Origin: Loktanella sp. D2R18
GTDB lineage: Bacteria; Pseudomonadota; Alphaproteobacteria; Rhodobacterales; Rhodobacteraceae
Direction: 5' to 3'
NCBI RefSeq assembly: GCF_003318235.1
Contig: NZ_QOCG01000011.1
Location: 124,001-188,000 of the forward strand
DNA length: 64,000 nucleotides
The notes under the pieces were generated by a model. It worked only from the letters and a program-made list of their open reading frames with translations, did not search any database and was not told where the DNA came from. Position numbers and translations under genes: made by a program. Position 1 is the first letter of the stretch. The number at the start of each line of letters is the position of its first letter. Of this stretch, positions 38,177 through 47,868 are shown one piece after another.

Positions 38177-38931
38177 TAGGACACCTCTGCCAGAATGTCA
38201 GCGTAACCGTTGTTTTCAACTTCAAGGGCCAGTTCAGGACCGCCGGTTTTGATAATTTTACCGTCTGCCATGATGTGAACAACGTCGGGTTTGATGTGAT
38301 CCAGCAAGCGCTGATAGTGCGTAATCACAAGGAATGACCGCCCTTCTGAACGCAGCGCATTCACGCCTTCAGCCACGAGTTTCATCGCGTCCACGTCAAG
38401 ACCGGAATCGGTTTCATCCAAGATGCACATTTTTGGTGTGAGCATCGCCATTTGCAGGATTTCATTGCGCTTTTTCTCACCGCCAGAAAAGCCAACATTG
38501 ACCGGGCGTTTCAGCATATCCGCGTCAATTTTTAGGTCTTTGGCTTTGGCGCGTACTTCCTTAAGGAAATCGCCTGCGCTCAATTCCTCTTCACCGCGCG
38601 CCTTGCGTTGCGCGTTCACGGCAGTCCGCAAAAAAGTCATATTGCCAACACCGGGAATTTCGACCGGGTATTGGAATGCAAGGAACAGGCCCAATGCGGC
38701 ACGCTCTTCGGGGTCCATATCTAGCAGGTCATCGCCTTCGAGGAGCGCGCTGCCGCCGGTGACTTCATAGCCATCTTTGCCCGATAACACGTAAGAAAGG
38801 GTCGATTTACCAGACCCGTTCGGCCCCATGATCGCATGCACCTTGCCGGTTTCAACCGTCAGGTCCAGCCCTTTGAGGATTTGCTTATCTTCATCTTCAA
38901 GTTTGACCTTCAGGCCTTTGATTTCTAGCAT
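38176..38931 (-). CDS. sufC: Fe-S cluster assembly ATPase SufC
   Basis: SufC (251 residues) is the ABC-type ATPase of the SufBC2D complex. Walker A is GPNGSGKST, the signature is FSGGEKKRNEILQ, and Walker B is MCILDETDSGLDVDA. The ATG at 38931 gives the conserved MLEIKGLKVK start. The longer frame runs 13 codons further upstream and is not supported. Confidence 0.97.
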   Translation of the reverse strand: MLEIKGLKVKLEDEDKQILKGLDLTVETGKVHAIMGPNGSGKSTLSYVLSGKDGYEVTGGSALLEGDDLLDMDPEERAALGLFLAFQYPVEIPGVGNMTFLRTAVNAQRKARGEEELSAGDFLKEVRAKAKDLKIDADMLKRPVNVGFSGGEKKRNEILQMAMLTPKMCILDETDSGLDVDAMKLVAEGVNALRSEGRSFLVITHYQRLLDHIKPDVVHIMADGKIIKTGGPELALEVENNGYADILAEVS

Positions 38932-39091
38932 TTTTATTCCTTCAACAAAGCGGCACGTCCCCGTGCACAAGAGGTGACGCGACCGCGCGAAACGCGCGCC
39001 GCAATTCGTGAATTATGTTGATATGCGCCAGCACGAAACACCCCAGATGGGGCGCTAATCATGCGGTCAATTCGTTGGTAAAGTGGAGCGC

Positions 39092-39610
39092 CTAGTTGGA
39101 CCCCAAGGCGTAAACGTTGCCCTGAACAACGATCGACTGCACTTTGGTCGTGGCTTGAATTTCGGCGACATATTCCGGCGTGTATATTTTGCTCATCAGA
39201 TCGGGCCACTTCCAGATCAAATTGTGCCCGGTAACCATCATCAGGCACAGGCCCGCAATCTGCCCCAGACGGCCAATCAGTTGCCGCCGCTGCATCAACG
39301 CCGAGATAATCAGCACCAACCAAAACCCGACCAGAAGATCGGTAAAGGTGACAAGGGAATTGCCGCCAGATAGCCCAAAATACCGCACGCGTAGAACTTG
39401 CGCGCCGAACATCGCGGTGCCGCCGAGCACCATAGAAACCAGGAATGCCGAGAGCGCTTCGTTGGATTTTGACGGCGGCTTTTCGATTTTGGCACGTGTG
39501 ACCCGTTTGGGAATGTGCATCTGCAAATCGGGATCGTAATAGGAGTTGTTGCGCGGATTCTTGATACGCTTGATACGCGCATTGAAATCCGTTTGCCCCA
39601 TATTCGCCAT
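39092..39610 (-). CDS. Membrane protein of unknown function inside the suf operon
   Basis: This 172-residue protein has a basic, Pro/Asn-containing N-terminus (MANMGQTDFNARIKRI) and then about three membrane segments (residues about 52-135). I do not recognise a family. It lies between the FkbM gene and sufC on the same strand. An overlapping larger minus-strand frame (38934-39719) has no protein-like features and was not chosen. ATG at 39610 is preferred to a TTG five codons earlier. Confidence 0.72.
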   Translation of the reverse strand: MANMGQTDFNARIKRIKNPRNNSYYDPDLQMHIPKRVTRAKIEKPPSKSNEALSAFLVSMVLGGTAMFGAQVLRVRYFGLSGGNSLVTFTDLLVGFWLVLIISALMQRRQLIGRLGQIAGLCLMMVTGHNLIWKWPDLMSKIYTPEYVAEIQATTKVQSIVVQGNVYALGSN

Positions 39611-39715
39611 TGTGCCGCGTCCCAATCATCCGTCGCTGCCCGATATATGGCAACGAACTACGGCAACTTCGGGGCGAAGCGGTGACGGTTAATGGGCGCA
39701 TTTCGGATAGCGAAA

Positions 39716-40579
39716 TCATGACGCGACCATATCCGCATATGCCCTAACGATTGACGCATCAATTTTATTTCGCTGAACAAGGCGATCAAGACAATGGCAG
39801 GTGAGATCAGGGCTGTCGAACACAGCGTCCGCAAAAATGGCCAGTTTCTTAAGCTGCTCACTGCTTATGCTGTCATCATCTCGCATATCGCGAATATATA
39901 CTGCATCACCATCGATTAGATGACTTCGCCGGGTGTTCTGGCGTATCTGTTGCTTGACCGAACTGCCAATGCGTGCAGTACTGAGAGACTGAAACTTATG
40001 CAGCATAAAGCCCTGATCACGCAGTGTAATGTCGAGCCCAGCAAACATAGGCTCTCCTTCGTATAACTGATTGAACCGTACTTCAGGAATAACGACAACC
40101 GCATCAGATAGTTTTTGCGCGCCATTATCGATAATCATCTTCTCGGCACCCTGCACATCAATTTTCAGGCAGTCGATTTGGGGCAATGCCTCCAAGTCGT
40201 CGAGACGCACGGTATCAATTGCATGCTCCGTAAATCTCCTGACGCGAGGCCTCCAGAATCCAAACGTCGTAAATCCCTTGATATGAAAAGGAAAAATCGA
40301 AGTAAAGCCGCTATGAGGTGACACGTAAAGTGTATGCCCTCTCCCATCACCGACTGCATTCGGAAAGTAGCTCTCATTCGGGCCACATTCCTTTAGCAAC
40401 TGCTCATAAGCGTCCTGTTGTGGTTCGAAGCCCCACACATGACACAACCCATCCTCCAAGAGCTTTTGGTAGGGTGGTGGCGACAACGGATTTGCGCCAA
40501 CGTCAACCACCCGCAACTTCTGTGCGGGTTGCAACTGTTCAACCAAGAATGCTGGACGAGATTGCACCGTGCTAACCAA
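39716..40579 (-). CDS. FkbM-family methyltransferase
   Basis: The product (about 287 residues) has an SAM-binding start [25 protein letters not shown], the [14 protein letters not shown] turn and [18 protein letters not shown], the FkbM pattern for O-methyltransferases of sugars or small molecules. It begins inside the end of sufB. TTG at 40579 follows GGAGGGG and overlaps the sufB stop; GTG at 40567 is another option. Such a gene in a suf operon is unexpected and suggests insertion. Confidence 0.85.
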   Translation of the reverse strand: MVSTVQSRPAFLVEQLQPAQKLRVVDVGANPLSPPPYQKLLEDGLCHVWGFEPQQDAYEQLLKECGPNESYFPNAVGDGRGHTLYVSPHSGFTSIFPFHIKGFTTFGFWRPRVRRFTEHAIDTVRLDDLEALPQIDCLKIDVQGAEKMIIDNGAQKLSDAVVVIPEVRFNQLYEGEPMFAGLDITLRDQGFMLHKFQSLSTARIGSSVKQQIRQNTRRSHLIDGDAVYIRDMRDDDSISSEQLKKLAIFADAVFDSPDLTCHCLDRLVQRNKIDASIVRAYADMVAS

Positions 40580-42095
40580 CAGACCCCTCCAATGAGATCG
40601 CCACAAGCGCTTGCGCTTCCATTGCGAATTCCATTGGTAGCGCTTGTAGCACTTCTTTGCAGAACCCGTTCACAACCAATGCGACGGCTTCCTCTTCGTC
40701 CATTCCGCGCGCGCGGCAGTAGAATAGTTGCTCATCGTCGACCTTGGATGTGGTTGCTTCGTGCTCAACCCGGCTGCTGTTATTTTTGACTTCGATATAG
40801 GGCACGGTGTGCGCGCCGCATTTGTCGCCGATCAGCAAGCTGTCACATTGCGTATAGTTGCGCGAATCCTTGGCTTTGGGGTGCATAGAAACAAGGCCAC
40901 GGTAGGTGTTTTGCGCCTTGCCCGCTGAAATCCCTTTGGACACGATCCGCGATTTGGTATCTTTGCCCAAATGCACCATCTTCGTGCCGGTATCGGCCTG
41001 CTGCATGTTGTTGGCGATGGCAATTGAATAAAATTCGCCTTGGCTTTCGTTCCCGCGCAGGATGCAGCTTGGGTATTTCCATGTCACTGCAGACCCTGTT
41101 TCAACCTGGGTCCACATGATTTTTGACCGGTCACCGCGGCAATCCGCACGTTTGGTCACAAAGTTGTAAATGCCACCAACACCGTTTTCATCACCGGGGT
41201 ACCAGTTCTGGACAGTTGAGTATTTCACCTCGGCATCTTCTTCGATGATGATCTCAACCACAGCGGCGTGCAGCTGCGCTGTGTCACGCTTTGGCGCGGT
41301 GCAGCCTTCGAGGTAAGATACATAGCTGCCTTTGTCTGCGATGATCAGCGTGCGTTCAAACTGACCGGTATTTTCAGCGTTAATACGAAAATAGGTCGAC
41401 AGTTCCATCGGGCAGCGCACGCCGGGCGGCACATAGACGAATGATCCGTCCGAAAACACTGCTGAATTGAGCGTCGCATAAAAATTATCCGACGGCGGCA
41501 CAACGGTGCCAAGGTACTTCTTGACCAGCTCAGGGTGCTTTTCAATCGCTTCCGAGATGGAGCAGAAAATCACCCCTGCCTTTTCCAGCTCTTTTTGGAA
41601 CGTGGTGCCAACAGACACAGAATCAAACACCGCATCAACCGCAACTTTGCGTCCTTCTGCGGGGTACTCTTCAGCGCCTTCGACACCTGCAAGGATCATC
41701 TGCTCTTTCAGCGGGATTCCCAGTTTTTTGTAGGTCTCCAAAAGCTTCGGGTCCACCTCATCAAGCGATTTTGGCTTTTCGGCCATGCTCTTGGGGCGGG
41801 CATAGTAATAGATGTCTTGAAAATCGATATCGGGGTAGTCGACCATCGCCCATGTCGGCTCTTCGATTTTTTCCCAACGCGCGAACGCAGAAAGGCGCCA
41901 ATCGGTCATCCATTCAGGCTCGTTGTTTTTGCCTGAAATCAGTTTCACGATATCGGTGTTCACGCCTTTGGGGGCGTAATCCATTTCGATCTCGGTATTC
42001 CAGCCGTATTTATAGGTACCCGATAGCTTGGAAACCGCATCAACGGTTTCTTGATCAACGCCATCTTTGACTTCTACGTCCTTGATATCCGACAT
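40572..42095 (-). CDS. sufB: Fe-S cluster assembly protein SufB
   Basis: SufB (507 residues) is the scaffold on which the nascent Fe-S cluster forms. The typical N-terminal [20 protein letters not shown], the central [13 protein letters not shown] and the C-terminal [21 protein letters not shown] are all present. The ATG at 42095 gives the [12 protein letters not shown] start. Its tail overlaps the FkbM gene. Confidence 0.97.
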   Translation of the reverse strand: MSDIKDVEVKDGVDQETVDAVSKLSGTYKYGWNTEIEMDYAPKGVNTDIVKLISGKNNEPEWMTDWRLSAFARWEKIEEPTWAMVDYPDIDFQDIYYYARPKSMAEKPKSLDEVDPKLLETYKKLGIPLKEQMILAGVEGAEEYPAEGRKVAVDAVFDSVSVGTTFQKELEKAGVIFCSISEAIEKHPELVKKYLGTVVPPSDNFYATLNSAVFSDGSFVYVPPGVRCPMELSTYFRINAENTGQFERTLIIADKGSYVSYLEGCTAPKRDTAQLHAAVVEIIIEEDAEVKYSTVQNWYPGDENGVGGIYNFVTKRADCRGDRSKIMWTQVETGSAVTWKYPSCILRGNESQGEFYSIAIANNMQQADTGTKMVHLGKDTKSRIVSKGISAGKAQNTYRGLVSMHPKAKDSRNYTQCDSLLIGDKCGAHTVPYIEVKNNSSRVEHEATTSKVDDEQLFYCRARGMDEEEAVALVVNGFCKEVLQALPMEFAMEAQALVAISLEGSVG

Positions 42096-42105
42096 GTTTA
42101 TCCTC

Positions 42106-43140
42106 TCAGGCGGCCCGAAGCCGCGCCCGTTTCTGCGTCCACGCCTGTACAAAGCGCATGACTTCATCTTCTGTTGTATTGACCCCCAGCGACACGCGTA
42201 GCGCGCTTGCTGCGGCAGTATCATCCAATCCCAACGCGCCCAAAACCCGGCTCACTTTGACCTTGCCAGACGAACAAGCAGAGCCCGCCGACACGGCAAA
42301 GCCGGCCAAATCCATCGCCATCACTTGGGTTTCACCCTTCCAGCCAGGTGTCGCAAAACAACTGGTGTTGGGTAATCTGTTCGCGTCTTTCCCGACGAAA
42401 ATAGTATTCTTTTCGGCAGTCTCAATGGCCTTTTCTAGAATATTTCTAAGTTGTGCAACCCGTTCCCATCGTCCGGCAGCCAAATCAGCCTGCGCGGCCA
42501 CCACTGCAGCCCCCATTCCGGCAATAGCAATCACGTTTTCAGTGCCCGATCGGCGGCCCATTTCTTGACCACCACCCTTGATTTGTGCGGCAACATCGGT
42601 GCCTGCCGGAAAAATCAGCGCACCAACACCTGTGGGCCCGCCAAACTTATGTGCGGACAAAAACACCATTTGCACACCCGACCATGAAAATGCAAAGGGA
42701 ACTTTGCCAAACCCTTGGGTAATATCGCTCACGGCCAATCCAGGTGGCAATTGCTGCACAATCCCGGTTTCCGAATTCGCCAATTGCAAAACCGATTCTG
42801 CCGGATCATCGACAACCGCCAGCCCATCGCGCAACCCCAATACCGGATCAATCCAGGCATGTACGGCGTCATGCTCAACCCGCGTGCCCTTCAATCCGCG
42901 CCCAGCCAGTGCCAGAGCAGCCGCCTCGGTCGCGCCGGATGTGAACACAACATCGGCCCCGGTCGCGCCAACCGCCTCAGCGACTTGCAAGCGCGCCCTT
43001 TCAACAATCGCTTTGGTCGCACGGCCTTCGGCGTGCACGGATGACGGATTGCCGACGACATCCATCGCCGCAATCATCGCCGCACGCGCCTCAGCGCGTA
43101 AAGGTGTGGTCGCATTATGATCGAGATAAGTTCTTACCAT
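42106..43140 (-). CDS. Cysteine desulfurase (IscS/NifS-like, group I)
   Basis: This 344-residue PLP enzyme has the LDHNATTPL start, the PLP lysine in [14 protein letters not shown] and the catalytic cysteine in SAGSACSSG. It is shorter than IscS and different from the SufS at the operon's end, so two desulfurases bracket the scaffold genes. It follows iscR. Which desulfurase feeds SufBCD cannot be told from sequence. Confidence 0.92.
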   Translation of the reverse strand: MVRTYLDHNATTPLRAEARAAMIAAMDVVGNPSSVHAEGRATKAIVERARLQVAEAVGATGADVVFTSGATEAAALALAGRGLKGTRVEHDAVHAWIDPVLGLRDGLAVVDDPAESVLQLANSETGIVQQLPPGLAVSDITQGFGKVPFAFSWSGVQMVFLSAHKFGGPTGVGALIFPAGTDVAAQIKGGGQEMGRRSGTENVIAIAGMGAAVVAAQADLAAGRWERVAQLRNILEKAIETAEKNTIFVGKDANRLPNTSCFATPGWKGETQVMAMDLAGFAVSAGSACSSGKVKVSRVLGALGLDDTAAASALRVSLGVNTTEDEVMRFVQAWTQKRARLRAA

Positions 43141-43196
43141 ATCATCTAGCCAAAAATACTCCGGGGGAGGCCGCAGGCCGGGGGCAGCACCCAACT

Positions 43197-43658
43197 TTAT
43201 TCTTCATCCACGATCTCAAACAATGCAGGCACTGCCGGGCACGGAACCAACCCGTTGCCCACAACATCAGACAGGCGGGCTTGATGCAAAAACACGTAGA
43301 CATGCGCGCTCAGCCCCTCCCACAAACGGTTGGTCAGCGACTGTGCCCGTGAACCAGATGCACCACCTGATGCGCCTGCGCCCTTATGCATCGCCGAAAC
43401 TGTTTCATCGACAGCCCCCAGAATATCGGAAACACGCATTTCAGAAGGCGGACGAGACAGACGGTACCCGCCACCCGGCCCGCGCACGGAATCGACCAGG
43501 CCCGCGCGGCGTAGCTTCACAAACAACTGCTCAAGATAGGGCAATGAGATATCCTGGCGTTTTGAAATCTCTGTCAAATTGACCAATGTATCGGCGGGTT
43601 GCAGTGCTAAATCTGCGAGCGCCACCATAGCGTAGCGACCTTTTGTGCTTAATTTCAT
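43197..43658 (-). CDS. iscR: Rrf2-family Fe-S regulator IscR
   Basis: This 153-residue Rrf2 regulator has a winged helix-turn-helix (MKLSTKGRYAMVALADLAL; ISLPYLEQLFVKLRRAGLV). The loop that holds three cluster-binding cysteines in E. coli IscR is here Gly/Ala/Ser-rich (KGAGASGGASGS), and the only cysteine is Cys140. Loss of the classic cysteines is known in Rhodobacterales IscR. It heads the suf operon and probably represses it in response to Fe-S status. An ICE-like box lies upstream. Confidence 0.93.
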   Translation of the reverse strand: MKLSTKGRYAMVALADLALQPADTLVNLTEISKRQDISLPYLEQLFVKLRRAGLVDSVRGPGGGYRLSRPPSEMRVSDILGAVDETVSAMHKGAGASGGASGSRAQSLTNRLWEGLSAHVYVFLHQARLSDVVGNGLVPCPAVPALFEIVDEE

Positions 43659-43750
43659 CGCAGTTTTCCCTATGCAGACGCAATTTCATTGACGGCGCGG
43701 CGCTGCGTGATTACTTCACCGTGACCAGATAATGTGGGATCTCCCCCAGA

Positions 43751-43765
43751 TTAGAATCTTTCTAA
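43751..43765. promoter_or_regulatory. Irr-type ICE box upstream of iscR/suf
   Basis: TTAGAA-TCT-TTCTAA is a perfect dyad matching the core of the alphaproteobacterial iron control element bound by Irr. It lies 93 bases upstream of the iscR start. A CATTAT -10-like hexamer stands 16 bases from its right half on the minus strand, so Irr would cover the -35 region. The divergent hydrolase gene starts 58 bases to the other side. Confidence 0.65.
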
Positions 43766-43822
43766 GGTGCCTGAGCATTTTCGTCAACAATGCTCTTGGC
43801 TCCGCAGCAGCGACGGAACACT

Positions 43823-44476
43823 ATGCCCGAAGTTATTTTTCCCGGACCAGAAGGACGCCTCGAAGGGCGTTATCACCCCCAAAAAGACCGTGACGCACCG
43901 ATCGCGATCGTTTTGCATCCACATCCGCAGTTTGGCGGCACGATGAACAACCGGGTTGTCTATAATCTGCACTACGCATTTTATAACATGGGCTTTACGG
44001 TTTTGCGGTTTAACTTCCGCGGCGTGGGTCGGTCTCAGGGGGAATATGATCAAGGGGTTGGCGAATTGTCTGATGCCGCCTCGGCGCTGGATTACCTGCA
44101 ATCGATGAACAACAATTCCAAGCATTGCTGGGTTGCGGGTTTCTCGTTTGGGGCTTGGATCGGCATGCAGCTTTTGATGCGCCGCCCTGAAATCACCGGA
44201 TTTATCTCTGTCAGCCCACCCGCCAATATGTATGACTTCAGCTTTCTTGCACCCTGCCCTTCCTCGGGGTTGATCATCAACGGTTCAAACGACCGCGTGG
44301 CACCACCTGCGGACACTGTGAACCTCGTGAACAAATTGCACGAACAAAAAGGTATCACTGTCACCCATGATGAAATGCAGGGCGCAGGCCACTTCTTTGA
44401 AGACCCGCATATGGACCCTATGATCGACACCGTCAAAACCTATGTGCGGCGGCGTCTGACTGAAAACACACGGTAA
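43823..44476 (+). CDS. Alpha/beta hydrolase
   Basis: This 217-residue protein has the alpha/beta-hydrolase layout. An oxyanion-type HPHPQFGGTMNN comes first, then LRFNFRGVGRS, the nucleophile-elbow-like GFSFGAW with Ser, an acidic NGSNDRVAP, and GAGHFF with the catalytic His. The substrate is unknown. The ATG at 43823 gives the MPEVIFPGPEGRLEG start of homologues. It is divergent from iscR and leads a three-gene plus-strand run. Confidence 0.88.
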   Translation: MPEVIFPGPEGRLEGRYHPQKDRDAPIAIVLHPHPQFGGTMNNRVVYNLHYAFYNMGFTVLRFNFRGVGRSQGEYDQGVGELSDAASALDYLQSMNNNSKHCWVAGFSFGAWIGMQLLMRRPEITGFISVSPPANMYDFSFLAPCPSSGLIINGSNDRVAPPADTVNLVNKLHEQKGITVTHDEMQGAGHFFEDPHMDPMIDTVKTYVRRRLTENTR

Positions 44477-44480
44477 TATC

Positions 44481-44885
44481 ATGGCTGACTCGTATCTGGA
44501 TCAAGTTGCAGACGAACTCGCGGATCTGGCGCTCGCGGATCAGGCCGCCTCTGGTGATATTGGGATCACCGAAACGATCGGTAACCTTTTGGGGGCCTCG
44601 TCGCAAACCTTGCAAGAGGCCTTTTTGACAGCTGTGCGTGTCCGCCGCGCAGAAGCACGCGCGCGCGCGCTGCTAGCGGAACGCGTAGCCAACAACTACC
44701 AAGATGCCCCTGCCCCCAAGGCAGCCCCGCTACAAGGTCTTTCAGACGAAGAAAAAGAAGCGCAACTTGACGAAGATATCGCCGATCTCTGGGGCGGGAC
44801 GGTCAAAAAACCAGAGCCCGAAGACGAAAAGCCCGAACCTGATCCTGAACCATCGGTGAGTATGCCACGCCGGGTGAAACGTTAG
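44481..44885 (+). CDS. Conserved-looking hypothetical protein with acidic tail
   Basis: This 134-residue protein has two helical parts (about 1-45 and 48-72) and a long charged, Pro/Glu/Asp-rich C-terminus. It has no signal peptide or membrane segment. I do not recognise a family. It starts four bases after the hydrolase stop and its stop abuts the next start (TAGATG), so it is in the same operon. Confidence 0.75.
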   Translation: MADSYLDQVADELADLALADQAASGDIGITETIGNLLGASSQTLQEAFLTAVRVRRAEARARALLAERVANNYQDAPAPKAAPLQGLSDEEKEAQLDEDIADLWGGTVKKPEPEDEKPEPDPEPSVSMPRRVKR

Positions 44886-45473
44886 ATGACCAATAGAATC
44901 AACGCGCAGCTTGCGTTTTTGACCGAGGCCGACAAGCTCAAATCCACCCTGCGTGCAACCACACTATGTGACGGCTCACGCCGCGAAAACTCGGGCGAAC
45001 ATAGCTGGCATATTGCGCTTTACGCGCTGGTCATGGCCGAACATGCGGCCCGCCCGGTGCAGGTCGACCGGGTCATTAAGATGCTGTTGATCCACGATAT
45101 TGTCGAGATTGACGCCGGCGATGCGCCGATCCACGGGGACCACGACCCGGTCGCCCAAGATGCGATTGAACAGCGCGCAGCCGACCGTATTTTTGGCCTA
45201 CTCCCCCATGATCAAGCTACTGAATTTCGTACCCTCTGGGATGAATTTGAAGACGCACAAACGGATGATGCGATATTCGCAAAATCCATCGACCGCGTGC
45301 AGCCAGTCATCGCGAACCTTGAAACCGGCGGTGGCACTTGGCCCGCATATAATGTCACACCCGCACAGCTAGAGACCCGCGTCGGCAGCAAGGTCGCGCG
45401 TGGCGCGCCAGCAATTTGGGACGCGCTGAAAATGCGTATCGCAACTTGGTTCGCGCATAATCCACCCACCTAG
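44886..45473 (+). CDS. HD-domain 5'-nucleotidase-like hydrolase
   Basis: This 195-residue HD-fold protein has metal ligands in the order His (EHSWHIALYAL), His-Asp (LLIHDIVEID) and a later Asp in the SIDRVQPVIANL segment. The pattern resembles YfbR/HDDC2 5'-deoxynucleotidases that act on nucleoside monophosphates. The exact substrate is inferred from family only. It directly follows the acidic hypothetical protein. Confidence 0.85.
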   Translation: MTNRINAQLAFLTEADKLKSTLRATTLCDGSRRENSGEHSWHIALYALVMAEHAARPVQVDRVIKMLLIHDIVEIDAGDAPIHGDHDPVAQDAIEQRAADRIFGLLPHDQATEFRTLWDEFEDAQTDDAIFAKSIDRVQPVIANLETGGGTWPAYNVTPAQLETRVGSKVARGAPAIWDALKMRIATWFAHNPPT

Positions 45474-45550
45474 GCTCTCAAATATTCTTGACCCAAGGGA
45501 TTTTGCAACTGTAGGCTGCACCTATTCTTTTGCCATTTTTCGGGACGCAT

Positions 45551-46252
45551 ATGCCCAAATCCGCTAAGATTTCATTTGTACTTGCCGATGCACAAGTTCA
45601 GCATCCCATAACCAAGTTTGGCGGGCAGCCCGCTTGGGTCGACGCGCCAACATGGCCAGTTGATGATGAATTCGGCGAACAAATGATCTTTGTCGCACAG
45701 TTTGCGCTCACGCCAGAGATCTTCCCCTGCAGCAAAGAAAGCGTGGTCTATCTTTTTGTGGCAGCCTCCGAACCCGTGACGACTGACACAGCGACCTGTA
45801 TCGTGCAATCTACACATGTAGCCATCCCAGTCACGTGCAAAACCACCCCCGAATTAACCGGCCCCAGCGTGATCACCCTGAGCGATGAGGTCGAAGAACG
45901 GCTTGAATACGTCGTCAGTTTGCAGACCGTGGACGAACCTATTGTTCCCCTTGCAGACCGATTTACGAAATCGGAATTATCGCTCAAAGATGGCTATCAG
46001 TTTCGTCATACCGCCCTTGCTGGGTGCAAGCTGGCGGGTCAGCCGATTTACGTCGAACAGCAACAGGCCCCTGAATATTTCCGCAACCCTGATTGGGTTC
46101 ACATCTGCCAGCTCGCGCCCGACCACGGGTATTTCACCCAGTTTCAGCCCAACTTTTACCCCTTCGTACTTGAGCTGGGCGAGTATGGGCTTCTAAATGT
46201 GTTCATCAACACCGACGGCACGCGCGCTGTGGCCTATGTGCAGTCACTATGA
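45551..46252 (+). CDS. DUF1963 (YwqG-like) protein
   Basis: This 233-residue protein fits DUF1963. It has KFGGQPAWVDAPTWPVDDEFGEQMIFVAQFAL near the start and a C-terminal QFQPNFYPFVLELGEYGLLNVFIN. The family has no settled function, though members lie beside toxin loci in some bacteria. The ATG at 45551 is chosen over an upstream TTG. Its stop codon overlaps an ATG that appears to begin the neighbouring broken toxin-like gene (ATGA), so it may be the toxin's immunity protein. That last point is inference. Confidence 0.78.
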   Translation: MPKSAKISFVLADAQVQHPITKFGGQPAWVDAPTWPVDDEFGEQMIFVAQFALTPEIFPCSKESVVYLFVAASEPVTTDTATCIVQSTHVAIPVTCKTTPELTGPSVITLSDEVEERLEYVVSLQTVDEPIVPLADRFTKSELSLKDGYQFRHTALAGCKLAGQPIYVEQQQAPEYFRNPDWVHICQLAPDHGYFTQFQPNFYPFVLELGEYGLLNVFINTDGTRAVAYVQSL

Positions 46253-47770
46253 GCCTGCAGCAGCATCAAACCTAGCAAACATCAACGCCCCTCACCCAAT
46301 AATCGGGTCACGCCGCACCCTAAGGGTGCACTGCAAGATGCGGCAGATCATTCGCCCGCACATGCGCATTTGACGGCACTGCAACGGATGGCCGATACCC
46401 GACAGCTTGCGCAGGGTGACACGCGAGGGGATGTGACCGACAAGACAAAATCGCCTGAGGAAACACACCCCTCTGACGCCGCGTACTCCGATCCGACATC
46501 GCCCGACGACCCACCCGACCTGCGCAAACGTGCCGCCGCAGATAAGCTAAAGGAGTTGATGGCTGGCGCGGCCCAAACCAAAGACAATCTGGCCAAGCTG
46601 CTACAGGTCGTTGTCGACCAATTCCATCTTAGCGCCGCGCGCGTTGAAGGCGACGGGGATGCTGCAAAAATCGCGTTTTATGCATCACCTGCACTGTTCA
46701 TCCCCTAAACAACAACTCCCATCAGCGGCCTATTTGATGACGCTGCACCAAAAAAACGAAAATCTGTAAAGAACGGCGATTACATTCGGGCGACCCAATA
46801 CGATGGCCCCCATGAGGCCCGGGGAAAGCAGGCCTTTGACCAAATTGAGGCTCGATTTAACGGCGTACCAACATTTGCATCCTCGCCCGTGACCACGGCT
46901 GGGGCGCCAAAGAAGAAAAAGAAAAAAATGACGGTACCGCTTTGACATCAACGGTTCCTGAAAACCCGGGATCAGAAAAGCTGTGGACCCAATACGCGGA
47001 AGACACCTATATGCGCGCCGGAACAGTTGAGGCATTAACCAGCGTTCAACGAGGCACGGGTCGATCGGGGACAGGTGAAACAATATTTGGCCGGTTTGGC
47101 TACGACGAAGAGGTGATCTTCGTCAGGGAACGGCAGCAAGTTCAACGGCGGCCATATGGTTGGAGACCAATTGATGGATAGTAAAAAGGCGTTCAGTCTC
47201 TATGAAGACTGGAACCTTGTTCCGCAGGTCTCTACCTTCAATTCGCCCATTTACACTAGTGCACTTGAAAACCCAATTGTCAGGGCCGTGAAAGCTGGCG
47301 CGCAAATCAAATACACCGTGCGCGTGCAATACCCAGATAGCACCTATACAGTTCTCCCTTCGGTGCTTGTGACGCGGCTATATGATACACAAAACAGATA
47401 CCGCAAACACGTCGAAGCAGCGCTCGCCTATGATCCGACACTCAACGCGCCCTTTACCTTCCGGCGGCGCGTCCCCGGATTTTGGCAAGCCACCGCCGTG
47501 GTTGTCTCGGGGGCCAAAATCAGTTCTGGCAACATTAACGAACGATTGACCGAAATCTACGATGACACCACCACCCATGTCGCGGCTGGTGCAACCTATA
47601 CCCCTACCGGTTTGGAACGCGTGCGCTACATGCTCGAAACCGACGACGACGGGTCGGGATATGCAGTGTCAGCGGGGCCACAGCCCGTCGATGGTTTTTT
47701 TGGCAAATCCTACGACTATGATGATCAGGCAAGGGTGCAGATGACGGCGCGCCAAAAGACGTTTTCTTAG
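46249..47770 (+). pseudogene. Decayed nuclease-toxin-like gene (frame-broken)
   Basis: Protein-like sequence runs through this 1.5 kb but in changing frames. ATG 46249 reads eight codons to a stop at 46273. The next frame is open from 46253 to a TAA at 46706, and continues in frame after it to a TGA at 46943. From the A7 run (46922-46928) the -1 frame is open to about 47130. The last part (about 47123-47770) returns to the earlier frame. The N-part has an ALQRMAD-type motif of eCIS/DUF4157-type toxins. The C-part has NGGHMVGDQL and EDWNLVPQVSTFN, like the His and Asn of DNA/RNA non-specific endonucleases. It is probably a remnant toxin with an adjacent DUF1963 partner. Confidence 0.62.
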
Positions 47771-47868
47771 CCTGTTGTATTTAAAATCGGCGCGAAATCC
47801 CGCGCAACCCCTATACAAATGCGTCGTGTCGGCGTAGTGCGCACGCTTACCCGCCAGAAAGCCACCCG

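Noticed and set aside
38934..39719. 261-codon minus-strand frame overlapping the hypothetical membrane protein gene
   Set aside because: Its translation has no domain, signal or membrane pattern, and it conflicts with the 39092-39610 frame, which has clear membrane segments. It is taken as a shadow.
46922..46943. Programmed -1 ribosomal frameshift in the toxin gene
   Set aside because: The zero-frame codons are preceded by G, so the P-site slip is imperfect. No downstream stem-loop is evident, and other lesions in the same gene point to decay.
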